From Thermoflexibacter ruber (GTDB lineage Bacteria; Bacteroidota; Bacteroidia; Cytophagales; Thermoflexibacteraceae), in assembly GCF_900113045.1 (NCBI RefSeq), contig NZ_FONY01000030.1:1-64000 (forward strand): a stretch of DNA of 64,000 bases, read 5' to 3'. A program made the translations under genes and the position numbers. The notes below the pieces were generated by a model. It saw nothing but the letters and a program-made list of their open reading frames with translations. It was not told where the DNA came from and searched no databases. Below are positions 46,201-55,024 of the stretch, piece after piece. Positions within the stretch are counted from its first letter, which is position 1, and each line of letters opens with the position of its first letter.

Positions 46201-46640
46201 GGGTGAAATACAAAACTGACATAGGAAGGGCAGTGCAAAAGTTAGTGAATGAAGGCTACATTACAGAAGAAGAAAAAGAAGGAATAGAAGTTAAAATGCA
46301 CCAAATCATTGCTTTACCCGAAATACAAGCATTTTATGAACCCCAAGAAGGAAGGCGGATTTTTAATGAGAAGGAGTTGGTGGTGAAAGTAGAAAGTAAT
46401 AGTTTTTTGAGTGATAACACCCAAAAAAAGGAAGAGAAGGTATTGCGACCTGATAGAATAATAGTTGATAATGAACTAATTACTATTATTGATTACAAAA
46501 CGGGTATAGAAAAAATCCAAGAGCATACGCGCCAAGTCAATGAATACGCCAAAGCACTCTTAGCCATAGATACTTTCAAAGATTTTGAAATTCAGCAGTT
46601 TATTGTTTATACTGAGGAGTTGAGAATAGTAAAGGTATGA
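43230..46640 (+). CDS. UvrD-family helicase fused to PD-(D/E)XK nuclease (AddA/RecB-like)
   Basis: An 1136-residue DNA helicase-nuclease. TTG at 43230 is the only plausible start because a TAG lies in frame four codons upstream. Walker A GSGKT at 13-17 (SSAGSGKTFTL), motif II ILIDEFQDTSQ, motif III region GDAKQAIYRWR, late motifs MTIHKSKGLQFPVVILPYAD and INLLYVALTRPEEKLYVLG. The nuclease core RPDRIIVDNE..IDYKTG is at the C-terminus. Family members repair double-strand breaks with an AddB partner, which is not seen nearby. Residues about 886-908 (CPTPALPEGEGVETPFAEGE) are encoded by a palindromic repeat element (see 45885). Confidence 0.9.
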   Translation: MQKKFNIYRSSAGSGKTFTLTKEYLKLVLATPASPSFKADYFKHILAVTFTHDAANEMKDRIVNSLYRIANLCDNEEDSLLFAILAELQEEYPEKHFTRKTLQERAEKVFAKLLHNYSDFAVSTIDSFNNRIVQSFTRDMGLPYNYMIELEQDEVLEQATKLLLEEAGEKGNRDLTNILVDFALRQVDEEKSWNIEKLLQEFGTNVFQEAKKPLIAQLEKLTKKDFIEIKNDLSEYKNAVEKEIKDLAAQGMRAIQNTGFEEKDFFQGSKGLYGFFKKYSQEIDGKFFIEFANSYVKKTIESDDAWESGDLKKKKLTIPETLKMRLREIFSKLDRLKGKYKSNYLIIINLIPYIYLLATINELDKKLKKLMSEKNKVHISDFNHKINQIVEKEPIPYIYERIGERFKHILIDEFQDTSQMQWHNLIPLISNSLGFDFPNMLVGDAKQAIYRWRSGNADLIVSLPYVPTAAPNSPVAENAEIFQWHFNAKNLDRNFRSKAQIIEFNNELFEHIANQYGREFPALKDYYEGVRQKVDEKKQGGHVQVSFLSKDKDYDEATFEECLSIVKDLVENKGYTYRDIAILVRTNTKASKLAEKFLEQKIQVISSESLLLTYSPKVNFIVSFLRIMTQPLNPSAKADLLYFLYDHFNNELGANLPFDDNTHLAISEVCNSFKFKDFASFIKTNFKTPINFKTLQYLSIYEIAEDLIRTFQLNFDSKQQIYLQKLLDVMLDYGLRNSNNLPDFLEYWEMQKSKISITSPETGNAIRIMTIHKSKGLQFPVVILPYADWETTPKHGEKLWLSWENTIAPKLKTVILPVKKELLETEFAEEYQKEIQATFIDAINLLYVALTRPEEKLYVLGKESNKSKDGKPSSVQELLNVYVESCPTPALPEGEGVETPFAEGERQNGQVYILKNDDSPKSSQKDNKVADTYELSYFLSTECRDKIRMRRDDKKVKIHLQHEVKGEYNIDIQGLYDARKQGLLIHHAFERVKYKTDIGRAVQKLVNEGYITEEEKEGIEVKMHQIIALPEIQAFYEPQEGRRIFNEKELVVKVESNSFLSDNTQKKEEKVLRPDRIIVDNELITIIDYKTGIEKIQEHTRQVNEYAKALLAIDTFKDFEIQQFIVYTEELRIVKV
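45885..45950 (+). repeat. GC-rich palindromic repeat element inserted in frame in the helicase gene
   Basis: TGCCCCACCCCAGCCCTCCCC with GGAGAGGGAG, then CACCC, AGAAGGGGAGAGGC, stands out in AT-rich coding DNA and resembles the reverse complement of the intergenic copy at 1103-1147. It keeps the helicase frame open, adding about 20 residues between motif VI and the nuclease domain. The 3' limit is uncertain. Confidence 0.55.
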
Positions 46641-46663
46641 ATAAACTGTTTAAAAGTCGATTT

Positions 46664-46695
46664 TTTGCATGGCATCAAAATATCGTCTAATTTCG
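46664..46695 (+). promoter_or_regulatory. Bacteroidota-type promoter of the glycosyltransferase gene
   Basis: TTTG (46664-46667) and TAATTTCG (46688-46695, one mismatch to TAnnTTTG) are 20 bases apart; ATG at 46718. Confidence 0.45.
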
Positions 46696-46717
46696 CCTTT
46701 TATTTACGCAAAGATTT

Positions 46718-48445
46718 ATGCAACAAAACTGGAAAATCTACTTGCCTTTCTTGGGGATTCTCTTAGTGTATATTGTGGGTATGTTCTTGGATATCATGGA
46801 CATAGATGCGGCTCAGTACGCTTCTATTTCTTTGGAAATGGCAAATAATGGAAGTTATTTGGAAGTTTTGCATCGGGGGGAGGATTATTTAGACAAACCT
46901 CCTCTGCTTTTTTGGGTGTCTGCCTTGATTTTCAAAATCTTAGGAGTGAGCAATTTTACTTATCGCCTTATACCTGTTCTGGTTTGTATCTTAGGTATTT
47001 ATTCTACTTATCGCCTCGCCAAACTCTTTTACCCTCAAAGAGTGGCTTACCTTTCTGCGATTTTTTGTGCTTCCTCTTTCAGTGTTTTTTTAATGAATCA
47101 TGATGTCCGAACCGACACGATGCTCATGGGCTGGACTATTTTTTCAATATGGCAATTAGCTGAATACGTGGAGTTTGAGAAATGGAAAAATCTATTGTTG
47201 GGCTTTGTAGGCATTGGCTTGGCTATGCTGGCTAAGGGACCGATAGGCTTGATGGTGCCTGTATTAGCACTTAGTACGCACTTTATTTTGACTAAAAAAT
47301 ATGCTTTCTTTTTTCGCTGGCAATGGTTAGTAGGTTTAATTATTGTTGGTTTGATTTTGTTGCCTATGTGCATAGGTTTGTACCAACAGTTTGATTTGCA
47401 CCCTGAGAAAGAAATAGAAGGGCAAAAAAATACCTCTGGCTTGTATTTTTTCTTCTGGAAACAAAGTTTTGGAAGGCTCACTGGCGAAAATATGTGGCAA
47501 GATGATTCAGACCCTTTTTTCTTTGTGCATACCTACATTTGGACGGTTTTGCCTTGGGGCTTGTTAGTGTTTTTTGCTTTTTATGACTTAGCTAAAAAGG
47601 TATTTATCAAGATTTTTAAACCCTATTTTTTTAGTCAATTCGAGGGAGAGAAAGAGGAATATCTTACTTTGGGAGGTTTTATTTTGCCTTTCATAGCCTT
47701 ATCTATGTCACAGTACAAACTCCCACACTATATCAATATCGTTATCCCACTAAGTTCTATATTTACTGCAAGATATGTATATATTTTATTGCAAAACCCT
47801 CAATACAAGAACTTACTTAAAATAGCTTTTGGCATACAATGGGCAAATGTAGTGGTAGTATGGTTGATAGGTTTGCTTTTTGCTACTTGGGTTTTCCCTT
47901 TGGAAAATGTATTGATTTGGCTGATTATTATTCCTTTACTTATTTTTTCTTTTTACATAGGATTCAAAGGACAGACTCGCTTTCAAAGATTAATTCTCCC
48001 CTCACTTACTACTATCATTGGTGTATTTTTTATTTTGAATAGCCATTTCTATCCTTCGCTTTTTGAATACCAAATAGGAAGTGTGATAGGCAAGTATCTA
48101 AAAACACAAAAAGATTTTCCTTCGGATAAATTTGCTGTTTTACATAGGATTAGTGGTGATGGCAAAGATATTTTTATCCATACAGTAGATTTTTATAGCC
48201 AAAAAACTCAACCTTTTTTCTATGAAACAGAGGATTTTGTCAAAACAATAAAATTAGGGGAAAAATGGATAGTATATACAGATGAAGTTGGTTTAGAAGA
48301 ACTAAAAGCAAAAGGACAAGTGGAAATCTTGCAAACTTTTGACAAATACCATGTAACACAGCTTACACCGACTTTCCTGAATCCTCAAAGCAGGCGTCAA
48401 GCCACCAATAAAGTATATTTGCTCAGCTTTATTTACTCGCCATAA
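46718..48445 (+). CDS. ArnT/PMT-like membrane glycosyltransferase (GT-C fold)
   Basis: A 575-residue multi-membrane protein. The N-terminal loop DIMDIDAAQYASISLEMANN with the acidic D-x-A motif, followed by GEDYLDKPPLLFWVSALIF, is typical of GT39/PMT and ArnT glycosyltransferases, which take lipid-linked sugars and add them to lipid or protein on the outer face of the inner membrane. About 10 hydrophobic segments follow, and a short periplasmic C-terminal domain. Substrate unknown. Single gene with its own promoter. Confidence 0.85.
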   Translation: MQQNWKIYLPFLGILLVYIVGMFLDIMDIDAAQYASISLEMANNGSYLEVLHRGEDYLDKPPLLFWVSALIFKILGVSNFTYRLIPVLVCILGIYSTYRLAKLFYPQRVAYLSAIFCASSFSVFLMNHDVRTDTMLMGWTIFSIWQLAEYVEFEKWKNLLLGFVGIGLAMLAKGPIGLMVPVLALSTHFILTKKYAFFFRWQWLVGLIIVGLILLPMCIGLYQQFDLHPEKEIEGQKNTSGLYFFFWKQSFGRLTGENMWQDDSDPFFFVHTYIWTVLPWGLLVFFAFYDLAKKVFIKIFKPYFFSQFEGEKEEYLTLGGFILPFIALSMSQYKLPHYINIVIPLSSIFTARYVYILLQNPQYKNLLKIAFGIQWANVVVVWLIGLLFATWVFPLENVLIWLIIIPLLIFSFYIGFKGQTRFQRLILPSLTTIIGVFFILNSHFYPSLFEYQIGSVIGKYLKTQKDFPSDKFAVLHRISGDGKDIFIHTVDFYSQKTQPFFYETEDFVKTIKLGEKWIVYTDEVGLEELKAKGQVEILQTFDKYHVTQLTPTFLNPQSRRQATNKVYLLSFIYSP

Positions 48446-48588
48446 AAATTTTGGCAAAAAAATTATTGGAAAAATCATAACTTTTCTTTAATTTGTACTG
48501 TTTAATGCTTTAAAACAAAATACTGTACTTTTTGCTTGCTCATTGTTCAGATTTTTTGATTTTCAGTATTTTATATAAGAGCTTTACG

Positions 48589-49362
48589 ATGCTTTACTAT
48601 AAGACTTACACACAAGCAGAATCAAAAGAATGGGTAGTGCTTGTTCATGGAGCGGGCGGTAGCTCTACAATTTGGTTCAAGCAGTTAAAAGATTTTATCA
48701 AGCATTTTAACGTGTTGTTGGTGGACTTGCGTGGACATGGCAAGTCTAAGGATATTTTTTGGAATCAAGAATACTCTTTTAAGGAAGTAAGCAAAGATGT
48801 AGTAGATGTACTGAACCATGTAGGTATCCAATCTGCCCATTTTATAGGTGTTTCATTAGGAACAATCGTGATTCGCAATATTGCAGAAGTAGATAATTCT
48901 AAAATCAAATCTATGATTTTGGGTGGAGCAATTACAAGGCTCAATATTCGCTCGCAGTTCTTGATGCGCATTGCTGATTGGCTCAAAAGAGTACTTCCTT
49001 TTATTTGGATTTATACTATTTTTGCCCATATCCTGATGCCTCGCCGAAGGCACAGAGAATCAAGGAGTTTGTTTATCCGAGAAGCTAAAAACCTGCGTCA
49101 ATCAGAGTTTTTGCGTTGGTTTACGCTGACAGCAGAAATTAATCCCTTACTACGGTATTTTAATGAAAAAGAAATCCCTGTGCCTACTCTCTATATTATG
49201 GGAGATGAGGACTACATGTTCCTCCCACAAGTAAAACGCTTAGTAAAGCAACACAAATTTTCTAAACTTTTTGTAGTGGAAAACTGCGGGCATGTATGCA
49301 ATGTAGAGCAGCCAGAGATTTTCAATGAATTATCAATAGAGTTTATAAAGAATCATTCTTAA
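48589..49362 (+). CDS. Alpha/beta hydrolase
   Basis: A 257-residue hydrolase from the ATG at 48589; an in-frame TTG at 48532 adds only a poor leader. It has VLVHGAGGSSTIWFKQ (oxyanion), VDLRGHGKS, nucleophile serine in HFIGVSLGTIVIRN, Asp in IMGDEDYMF and a terminal His in ENCGHVCNVEQPE. A cap region of about 70 residues separates them, including a basic hydrophobic segment (MRIADWLKRVLPFIWIYTIFA). Substrate unknown. Confidence 0.87.
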   Translation: MLYYKTYTQAESKEWVVLVHGAGGSSTIWFKQLKDFIKHFNVLLVDLRGHGKSKDIFWNQEYSFKEVSKDVVDVLNHVGIQSAHFIGVSLGTIVIRNIAEVDNSKIKSMILGGAITRLNIRSQFLMRIADWLKRVLPFIWIYTIFAHILMPRRRHRESRSLFIREAKNLRQSEFLRWFTLTAEINPLLRYFNEKEIPVPTLYIMGDEDYMFLPQVKRLVKQHKFSKLFVVENCGHVCNVEQPEIFNELSIEFIKNHS

Positions 49363-49415
49363 CCCATTTGCCAAGCTTAATTTTTTTACTAATCTTATAA
49401 ACCTAAGCAACATCA

Positions 49416-50531
49416 ATGTATCAAACCATAAAAATCACTAATATTGAAATTTTTAAACTCAATATTCCTCTCAAAAACCCCTTTATTATCTCCTTAGGAA
49501 CGATTACAGATGCCAATAATATTATTGTTAAGATTCATACCAATCAAGGTCTATACGGAATCGGCGAAGGTTGTCCTTATATCTATATTGTAGGTGAAAC
49601 ACAACAATCTGATTTTGAGATAGCTAAACAAATAGCTATTTTACTCAAAAATAAAAACCCTTTGCAGATAGAGGAAAGATTAGCAGAGATTAACAAAGCT
49701 GTTAAGTTGAATCCAACTATAAAGAGTGCCTTTGATATGGCTTTGTACGACCTTTTGGCAAAGTATGCACAAATGCCCTTATACGCTCTATTGGGAGGGA
49801 AGAATGATAGGCAGATTTTTACTGATATGACTGTAAGTCTGAATACGCCAGAACTTATGGCAGCAGAAGCCTTAAAGTTTAAATCACAAGGTTTTCATTC
49901 TATCAAAGTCAAATTAGGCACAAATAAGAAAGATGATGTAAGCCGCATAGAGGCGATTAGGGAAGCAATCGGCGAGGAGATACCCTTGCGCATTGATGCT
50001 AATCAAGGCTGGGACTGCACCACAGCAATTGCTACCTTGAAAGCATTAGAAAGGTATGATATAGAACACTGCGAAGAGCCGATACCTCGCTGGAATAGCT
50101 GGGACTTAGTAAAGGTCAGAAATGCAAGTCCTATTCCTATCATGGCTGATGAATCTTTGTTTGACGAGCATGATGCTTTTCGCTTGGCAAGCATGGGGGC
50201 TTGTGATTACTTTAATATCAAACTCTCCAAATCAGGAGGCATTCATACTGCTTTGAAAATCACAAGTATTGCTGAGGCAGCAGGCATAAAGTTGCAAGTG
50301 GGCTGTATGTCAGAAAGTCGCTTAGCATTGACCGCACTTGCTCACATAGTCATGGCAAGAAAAAATATTGTTCACTTTGATATGGACTCTGCTTTGATGC
50401 TTTCCCAAGACCCCGTAATAGGAGGGATTCAGTACTTAGAAAATGGGGAAATTGTCCTACCTGAAAGTATAGGCATTGGAGCAGATATAGAGGATAACTA
50501 CCTAAAACAGATGGAAAAGATTGTTATTTGA
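49416..50531 (+). CDS. Dipeptide epimerase (enolase superfamily)
   Basis: A 371-residue enolase-superfamily enzyme most like the L-Ala-D/L-Glu epimerases. Capping domain 1-125; barrel with K164/K166 (HSIKVKLG), metal ligands D194 (RIDANQGW), E220 (EEPIP) and D245 (ADES), and second catalytic K269 (NIKLSKSGG). Family members epimerise dipeptides from murein recycling; other dipeptides are possible. Follows the alpha/beta hydrolase after 53 bp. Confidence 0.9.
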   Translation: MYQTIKITNIEIFKLNIPLKNPFIISLGTITDANNIIVKIHTNQGLYGIGEGCPYIYIVGETQQSDFEIAKQIAILLKNKNPLQIEERLAEINKAVKLNPTIKSAFDMALYDLLAKYAQMPLYALLGGKNDRQIFTDMTVSLNTPELMAAEALKFKSQGFHSIKVKLGTNKKDDVSRIEAIREAIGEEIPLRIDANQGWDCTTAIATLKALERYDIEHCEEPIPRWNSWDLVKVRNASPIPIMADESLFDEHDAFRLASMGACDYFNIKLSKSGGIHTALKITSIAEAAGIKLQVGCMSESRLALTALAHIVMARKNIVHFDMDSALMLSQDPVIGGIQYLENGEIVLPESIGIGADIEDNYLKQMEKIVI

Positions 50532-50610
50532 GGCAATACTAAACTGCCGTGAAATTAGATTTCTCACCCGTTTACAATCAATAAGCTAACCCAATCACTT
50601 TACCTATTTT

Positions 50611-50697
50611 GGAACACAGATTTTACGGATTAAACAGATTTTCACTGATGAGTTAGTCAAATATCATTATCAGTAAAATCCGTATTATCTGTGTTCC
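50611..50697. repeat. Imperfect inverted-repeat element (MITE-like) between convergent genes
   Basis: GGAACACAGAT (50611-50621) and ATCTGTGTTCC (50687-50697) are perfect 11-bp complements. Inside, TACGGATT and a CTGAT motif on the left also match the reverse complement of the right side, with a 9-base insertion, giving a stem of about 35 bp. It lies between the convergent epimerase and NagB-LmbE genes, where it could also act as a bidirectional terminator. Confidence 0.7.
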
Positions 50698-50793
50698 ATA
50701 AATAGCCTGACATAAACAAATATTAAGAACGACTTGCTTGCCTGAAGTTCCTGTCTGACTATCAGAATTTTGCCAAATTACTTGAAGCAATCT

Positions 50794-52728
50794 TTAAAAC
50801 TTATACCTGACAAAAGCCTCTATAGCTTCGTATTCTGCCAGACCCAATTTATCGTACATCTTAGCCGTTGCTTTGTTGCGGTCTTCAGCTCTTTGCCAAA
50901 ATTCTCTGGCATCTGAACCAGGGAAAAGCGGTCTATCTTTTTGAGATTGGTGTTTGAAAATGGCTCTACGCTTACGCAATAACTCTTGTGGGCTAATAGG
51001 CACAGCCATTTCTATTTGGTCTATGTCCCACTCTTGCCATGCCCCTCTATAGAGCCATACATAGCAGTCTTTGAGCCATTTTGCTCCTTCGGCTTTGATG
51101 CGTTCAAGGGCTTGAAAAATAGCACTCAAGCATACCCTATGCGTGCCGTGAGGGTCTGAGAGGTCGCCTGCGGCGTAGATTTGGTGAGGCTTAATTTCTT
51201 GCAACAAATTGACAATGATTTGTATATCTTCTTCACTGAGTGGTTTTTTCTTGACCCTACCTGTTTCATAAAAAGGCATATCCAAGAAATGTGCCTTAGC
51301 ATCGCTTATGCCACTTGCCCTGCAACCTGCCTTCGCTTCTCCTCTGCGAATTAACCCTTTTATGAGTTGTACTTCGTGAGAATCTACTTGTCCGGGTGCT
51401 TTATTGACAATAGAAGAAAGCACTTTTTGGTACAAATTGGCTGTTTCTTCCTTAGCTATCCCTAATGCTGAGCAGTATTCTCTTACAAAATCTGCAAAAC
51501 GTAGGGCATCATCGTCAAAAACAGCGATATTGCCAGAGGTTTGGTAGGCAACGTGGACATCATGCCCTTGGTCAACTAAGCGAATAAAAGTTCCGCCCAT
51601 AGAAATTACATCATCGTCAGGATGAGGGCTAAAAATAACTACTCTCTTAGGAAAGGGTTTGGCTCTTTCTGGTCTTGAGGAGTCATCTGCATTGGGTTTG
51701 CCTCCTGGCCAGCCTGTAATTGTATGCTGCAACTCATTAAACACTTGGATATTGATATTATACGCAGGACCGTGTTGGGTGATTAAGTCGCTCATGCCAT
51801 GCTCTGCATAGTCCTTGTCTGTAAGTTTCAAAATTGGCTTATCTACTTGTTGGCATAGCCATACTACTCCTCTGCGAATCAGACGGCTTGTCCAATCACA
51901 AGTACCCACTAACCAAGGTGTTTTGGTTCTCGTAAGCTCGGCAGATGCCGCCTCGTCAAGCACGATAGTAGCGTTATGGTGGGTTTGTAAGAAAGTGGCG
52001 GGTACACTATCTGTGATTTGCCCTTCTACAGTGGTTTTGATGATTTTGGCTTTGCCCTCGCCCCAAGCCATGAGAATAATCCTTCTTGATTTTAGGATAG
52101 TACCTACCCCCATAGTAATCGCTGTTCTTGGTACATTCTCTTCCCCAAAGAAATCACTTGCTGCATCTACTCTGGTAAGGTGGTCAAGGGTAATCATACG
52201 AGTAACAGAATCTTTAGGCGACCCCGGTTCATTAAAACCAATATGCCCTGTGCGCCCAATCCCTAATATTTGCAAGTCTAACCCACCGACTTCGGCGATT
52301 TTTCTTTCGTACTCAAAACAAAAACGGCTCACATCTTTGATGTCTATAGTTCCGTCGGGAATGTGAATATTGTGCTTATCAATGTCTATGTGGTCAAAAA
52401 GGTACTCATTCATGAAGCGTACATAGCTTTGCAAAGCATCGGGATTCATGGGGTAGTACTCATCTAAGTTAAAAGTAACTACATTTCTAAAACTTAGCCC
52501 TTCTTCTTTGTGCATTCTTACCAATTCTCCATACAGGCGAGTAGGAGTAGAGCCTGTTGCTAAGCCAAGTACAGCTATTTCGCCTTTGGTTTGCTTAATG
52601 CGTATCAGAGAAGCTATTTCTTGGGCTACTGCCCTACAAGCCTCGCCGCTATCTTTGTAAATTTCCGTTGGGATTTTCTCAAATCTTTTGAGTTTATCCA
52701 TTTCGGAAGCAGTCTTGTAATTTCCCAT
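50794..52728 (-). CDS. nagB: Glucosamine-6-phosphate deaminase fused to LmbE/PIG-L domain
   Basis: A 644-residue fusion. Residues about 15-300 are NagB (glucosamine-6-phosphate to fructose-6-phosphate plus ammonia): LGLATGSTPTRLYGEL, FNLDEYYPM, GIGRTGHIGFNEPG and HHNATIVLDE. From about 365 to the end is a PIG-L/LmbE-type deacetylase domain with zinc motif VIFSPHPDDDVISMGG and later DLSDPHGTHRVC. Stand-alone NagB is about 265 residues. The LmbE half could remove N-acetyl groups before deamination. This fused form is common in Bacteroidota; whether both halves act in sequence is inference. Confidence 0.93.
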   Translation of the reverse strand: MGNYKTASEMDKLKRFEKIPTEIYKDSGEACRAVAQEIASLIRIKQTKGEIAVLGLATGSTPTRLYGELVRMHKEEGLSFRNVVTFNLDEYYPMNPDALQSYVRFMNEYLFDHIDIDKHNIHIPDGTIDIKDVSRFCFEYERKIAEVGGLDLQILGIGRTGHIGFNEPGSPKDSVTRMITLDHLTRVDAASDFFGEENVPRTAITMGVGTILKSRRIILMAWGEGKAKIIKTTVEGQITDSVPATFLQTHHNATIVLDEAASAELTRTKTPWLVGTCDWTSRLIRRGVVWLCQQVDKPILKLTDKDYAEHGMSDLITQHGPAYNINIQVFNELQHTITGWPGGKPNADDSSRPERAKPFPKRVVIFSPHPDDDVISMGGTFIRLVDQGHDVHVAYQTSGNIAVFDDDALRFADFVREYCSALGIAKEETANLYQKVLSSIVNKAPGQVDSHEVQLIKGLIRRGEAKAGCRASGISDAKAHFLDMPFYETGRVKKKPLSEEDIQIIVNLLQEIKPHQIYAAGDLSDPHGTHRVCLSAIFQALERIKAEGAKWLKDCYVWLYRGAWQEWDIDQIEMAVPISPQELLRKRRAIFKHQSQKDRPLFPGSDAREFWQRAEDRNKATAKMYDKLGLAEYEAIEAFVRYKF

Positions 52729-53016
52729 AATTACTGAAAATTGTGAGTTTGAAGTTTACTAAAAATTATGATTTGATTTGTTGTTATCCTTTATTTATGA
52801 TGACCCTAATAGACCTTTGAATATAGCATGCCAATGTGCATCACAAGAGCAAGAAGTTGATAGCAAGTTTTTACTCTGATGAGGGGCATGTGATTTAAAA
52901 TTCCTAAAATTACAAGATAATCGTAGAATCAAAAGGGAAAAGACAAACTTTTTTCAATCTCACAAATTTTTCAGAAAAAAACAATCCTTATATTTCTTTC
53001 TTACCTATTAGAAATC

Positions 53017-54516
53017 TTAGAACTTTATCCCAATCAAAAGTACATCGTCCATTTGCACATTTTTTCCTTTCCACTCGCGGTAGATTTTTTCAATTTGATT
53101 CTCATGCTCTTTGAAGTCATATACTTGGAGGTCGTGTAGCAATTCTCTTAATCGCTTTGTGCCAAACTTGGTTTTGTTGGTTCTGTCAAATTGGTCGGCT
53201 ATGCCGTCTGTGCAGATATAGATAATGTCATCTGGGAGAAGGTCTATTTCATGCAGTGTAAAAGTCTTGTATTCATAAAAGCTACTGCCTATAGGGTTCT
53301 TATCGCCCTTGTACTCTATCAGTTCTTTGTTTCGGACTAAATACAAAGGTCTTTGCGCCCCAGCAAAATAAATTTTTTGAAAGTCTATGTCAAACATCAG
53401 TAGGGCTACGTCCATGCCGTCTCTCAGGTCAGAACTTTGCTCATCTTGCTTGAGCTGTTTGCGAATATTTGTATCTAATTCGTAGAGAATCTGGGCAGGT
53501 TGAGTAATCTTTAACTCATTTACTATTTGCGAAAGAGAGTTCATACCTAACATAGCCATCATCGCACCAGAAACCCCATGTCCTGTACAATCTGCCACGG
53601 CAATAAATACACCTCCTCCTCTTCTATCGTTAGTAACAGATGAATATACAGGCTGCACAGGCTCAAACCAGTAAAAATCACCACTGACTATATCTTTGGG
53701 AGAGTGAAACACAAAGGACTCGGGCAAATAATGTCTAATTTCAGCAATTTTGGGAAGCATCGCTGACTGAATACGCCTTGCATAGTTCATACTATCGGTA
53801 ATCTGCTTGTTCTTACGCATAATTTCGCGATTCTTGTCCTCCAACTCATCTCTTTGGGCTACTATCTCCTCGTTGAGATGTACCAAATTGTCCCTTTGTG
53901 CCGAGATTTCTTCCTTTTGCTGATACAACTCTGCATTTTTAAATTCCACGTTTTGACGTAGGTATTCTGTTTCCTTTTTGAAAAGCTCTAAGGTGAAGAA
54001 AATTAACACAAAAGGCATAACCAAATTAATGTGATGAAAATACTCCATCACAGGAACTTTCACCAAAGGCTGGTAGCCCCATTGGAAATATATTTTTACA
54101 AAAACAAATGCGGCAACACAGAGAATAGAAAATATAATGACATAAAGACGCTCATTGTATATGAGTGCTACAAAAACGACCCCCCAAAAGGCATAGTTTT
54201 CTATGATTAACTCCTCGCCAAAGATAATAGAAAAAATGACGAATAAAAATATGCTGTGAGCAATTAGCACAAACTTGGCGAATTGGTAGCGATGCTTATA
54301 ATGCAAGTAATAGGCTAACAAGGCTACTATAACGTTAGAAAAGTTAATCGATGCAGCAATTAACTCATTAATTGCCAAAGAAGATAAAGTATAAGCAATA
54401 CTTACCAATATCAGCAAAGCCACCACCATATTGATGACTTTAATGTTCCTCTTTTTCGTAAAGTTCATATCAGGAGTTACTCCAATATGTATCGTTTCTT
54501 GCCAAAGATTTTTCAT
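53017..54516 (-). CDS. Membrane SpoIIE-type serine phosphatase (PP2C)
   Basis: A 499-residue protein. Residues about 25-185 hold six membrane helices in pairs (VVALLILVSIAYTLSSLAI, FSNVIVALLAYYLHY, IFLFVIFSIIFG, and so on), then a coiled coil (about 190-260), then a SpoIIE/PP2C phosphatase with DFYWFEP, VADCTGHGVSGAMMAML, DGMDVALLMFD and ICTDGIADQFD. These act on phospho-serine in regulator switches. The SiaC-like gene at 42796 encodes the class of substrate such phosphatases act on. Confidence 0.92.
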   Translation of the reverse strand: MKNLWQETIHIGVTPDMNFTKKRNIKVINMVVALLILVSIAYTLSSLAINELIAASINFSNVIVALLAYYLHYKHRYQFAKFVLIAHSIFLFVIFSIIFGEELIIENYAFWGVVFVALIYNERLYVIIFSILCVAAFVFVKIYFQWGYQPLVKVPVMEYFHHINLVMPFVLIFFTLELFKKETEYLRQNVEFKNAELYQQKEEISAQRDNLVHLNEEIVAQRDELEDKNREIMRKNKQITDSMNYARRIQSAMLPKIAEIRHYLPESFVFHSPKDIVSGDFYWFEPVQPVYSSVTNDRRGGGVFIAVADCTGHGVSGAMMAMLGMNSLSQIVNELKITQPAQILYELDTNIRKQLKQDEQSSDLRDGMDVALLMFDIDFQKIYFAGAQRPLYLVRNKELIEYKGDKNPIGSSFYEYKTFTLHEIDLLPDDIIYICTDGIADQFDRTNKTKFGTKRLRELLHDLQVYDFKEHENQIEKIYREWKGKNVQMDDVLLIGIKF

Positions 54517-55024
54517 GGTGTTGGCACTGTTAGGTAGTAAAAGAAATCAAAAGTTTAAAAGTAGTTGTTCCCAACCATTGGCTTTGTTCTGATAGAGTAA
54601 AGTAAATTGATAGAGCAAAATTGTACTTTTTTTATAAAGTAATTGTACTTGTAAAGTGTTATATGTGGGGTAATATTTTAACCAAATCTAAGTGTTAGAT
54701 ACCAAATATCCAAAAAAAATTAGATTTTTTTAGATATTTTTGTAATATTCTTGGAATATTTACATAGTTACAATGAAATTGTTAAATTGTAATTAATCAA
54801 GATACAGTCAGTCATGCCAAAATACTATGAAAAACATAAAAAGACAAAATTTTTATACTAACAGGGGGGATAATTCGGTAAATTACAATGCTAATAAGAT
54901 AAAGAGTGCGTAAAGGTAGGCAAATATTTTGATATAAATATTATTTTACAAAGAAAAAATAGGATTTTTATATGAAATAGGAAGTTGGTTTTTGTTATTT
55001 TAAGCACAATATTTCTTTGAAAGA
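54517..55024. other. 508-bp intergenic region between ccmB and the phosphatase gene
   Basis: AT-rich, no convincing gene. Close to the phosphatase start are two short direct repeats: TGATAGAG at 54590-54597 and 54608-54615, and ATTGTACTT at 54620-54628 and 54642-54650. They could be regulator sites. The 21-base stretch at 54949-54969 is nearly the same as 61173-61194. Confidence 0.5.
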
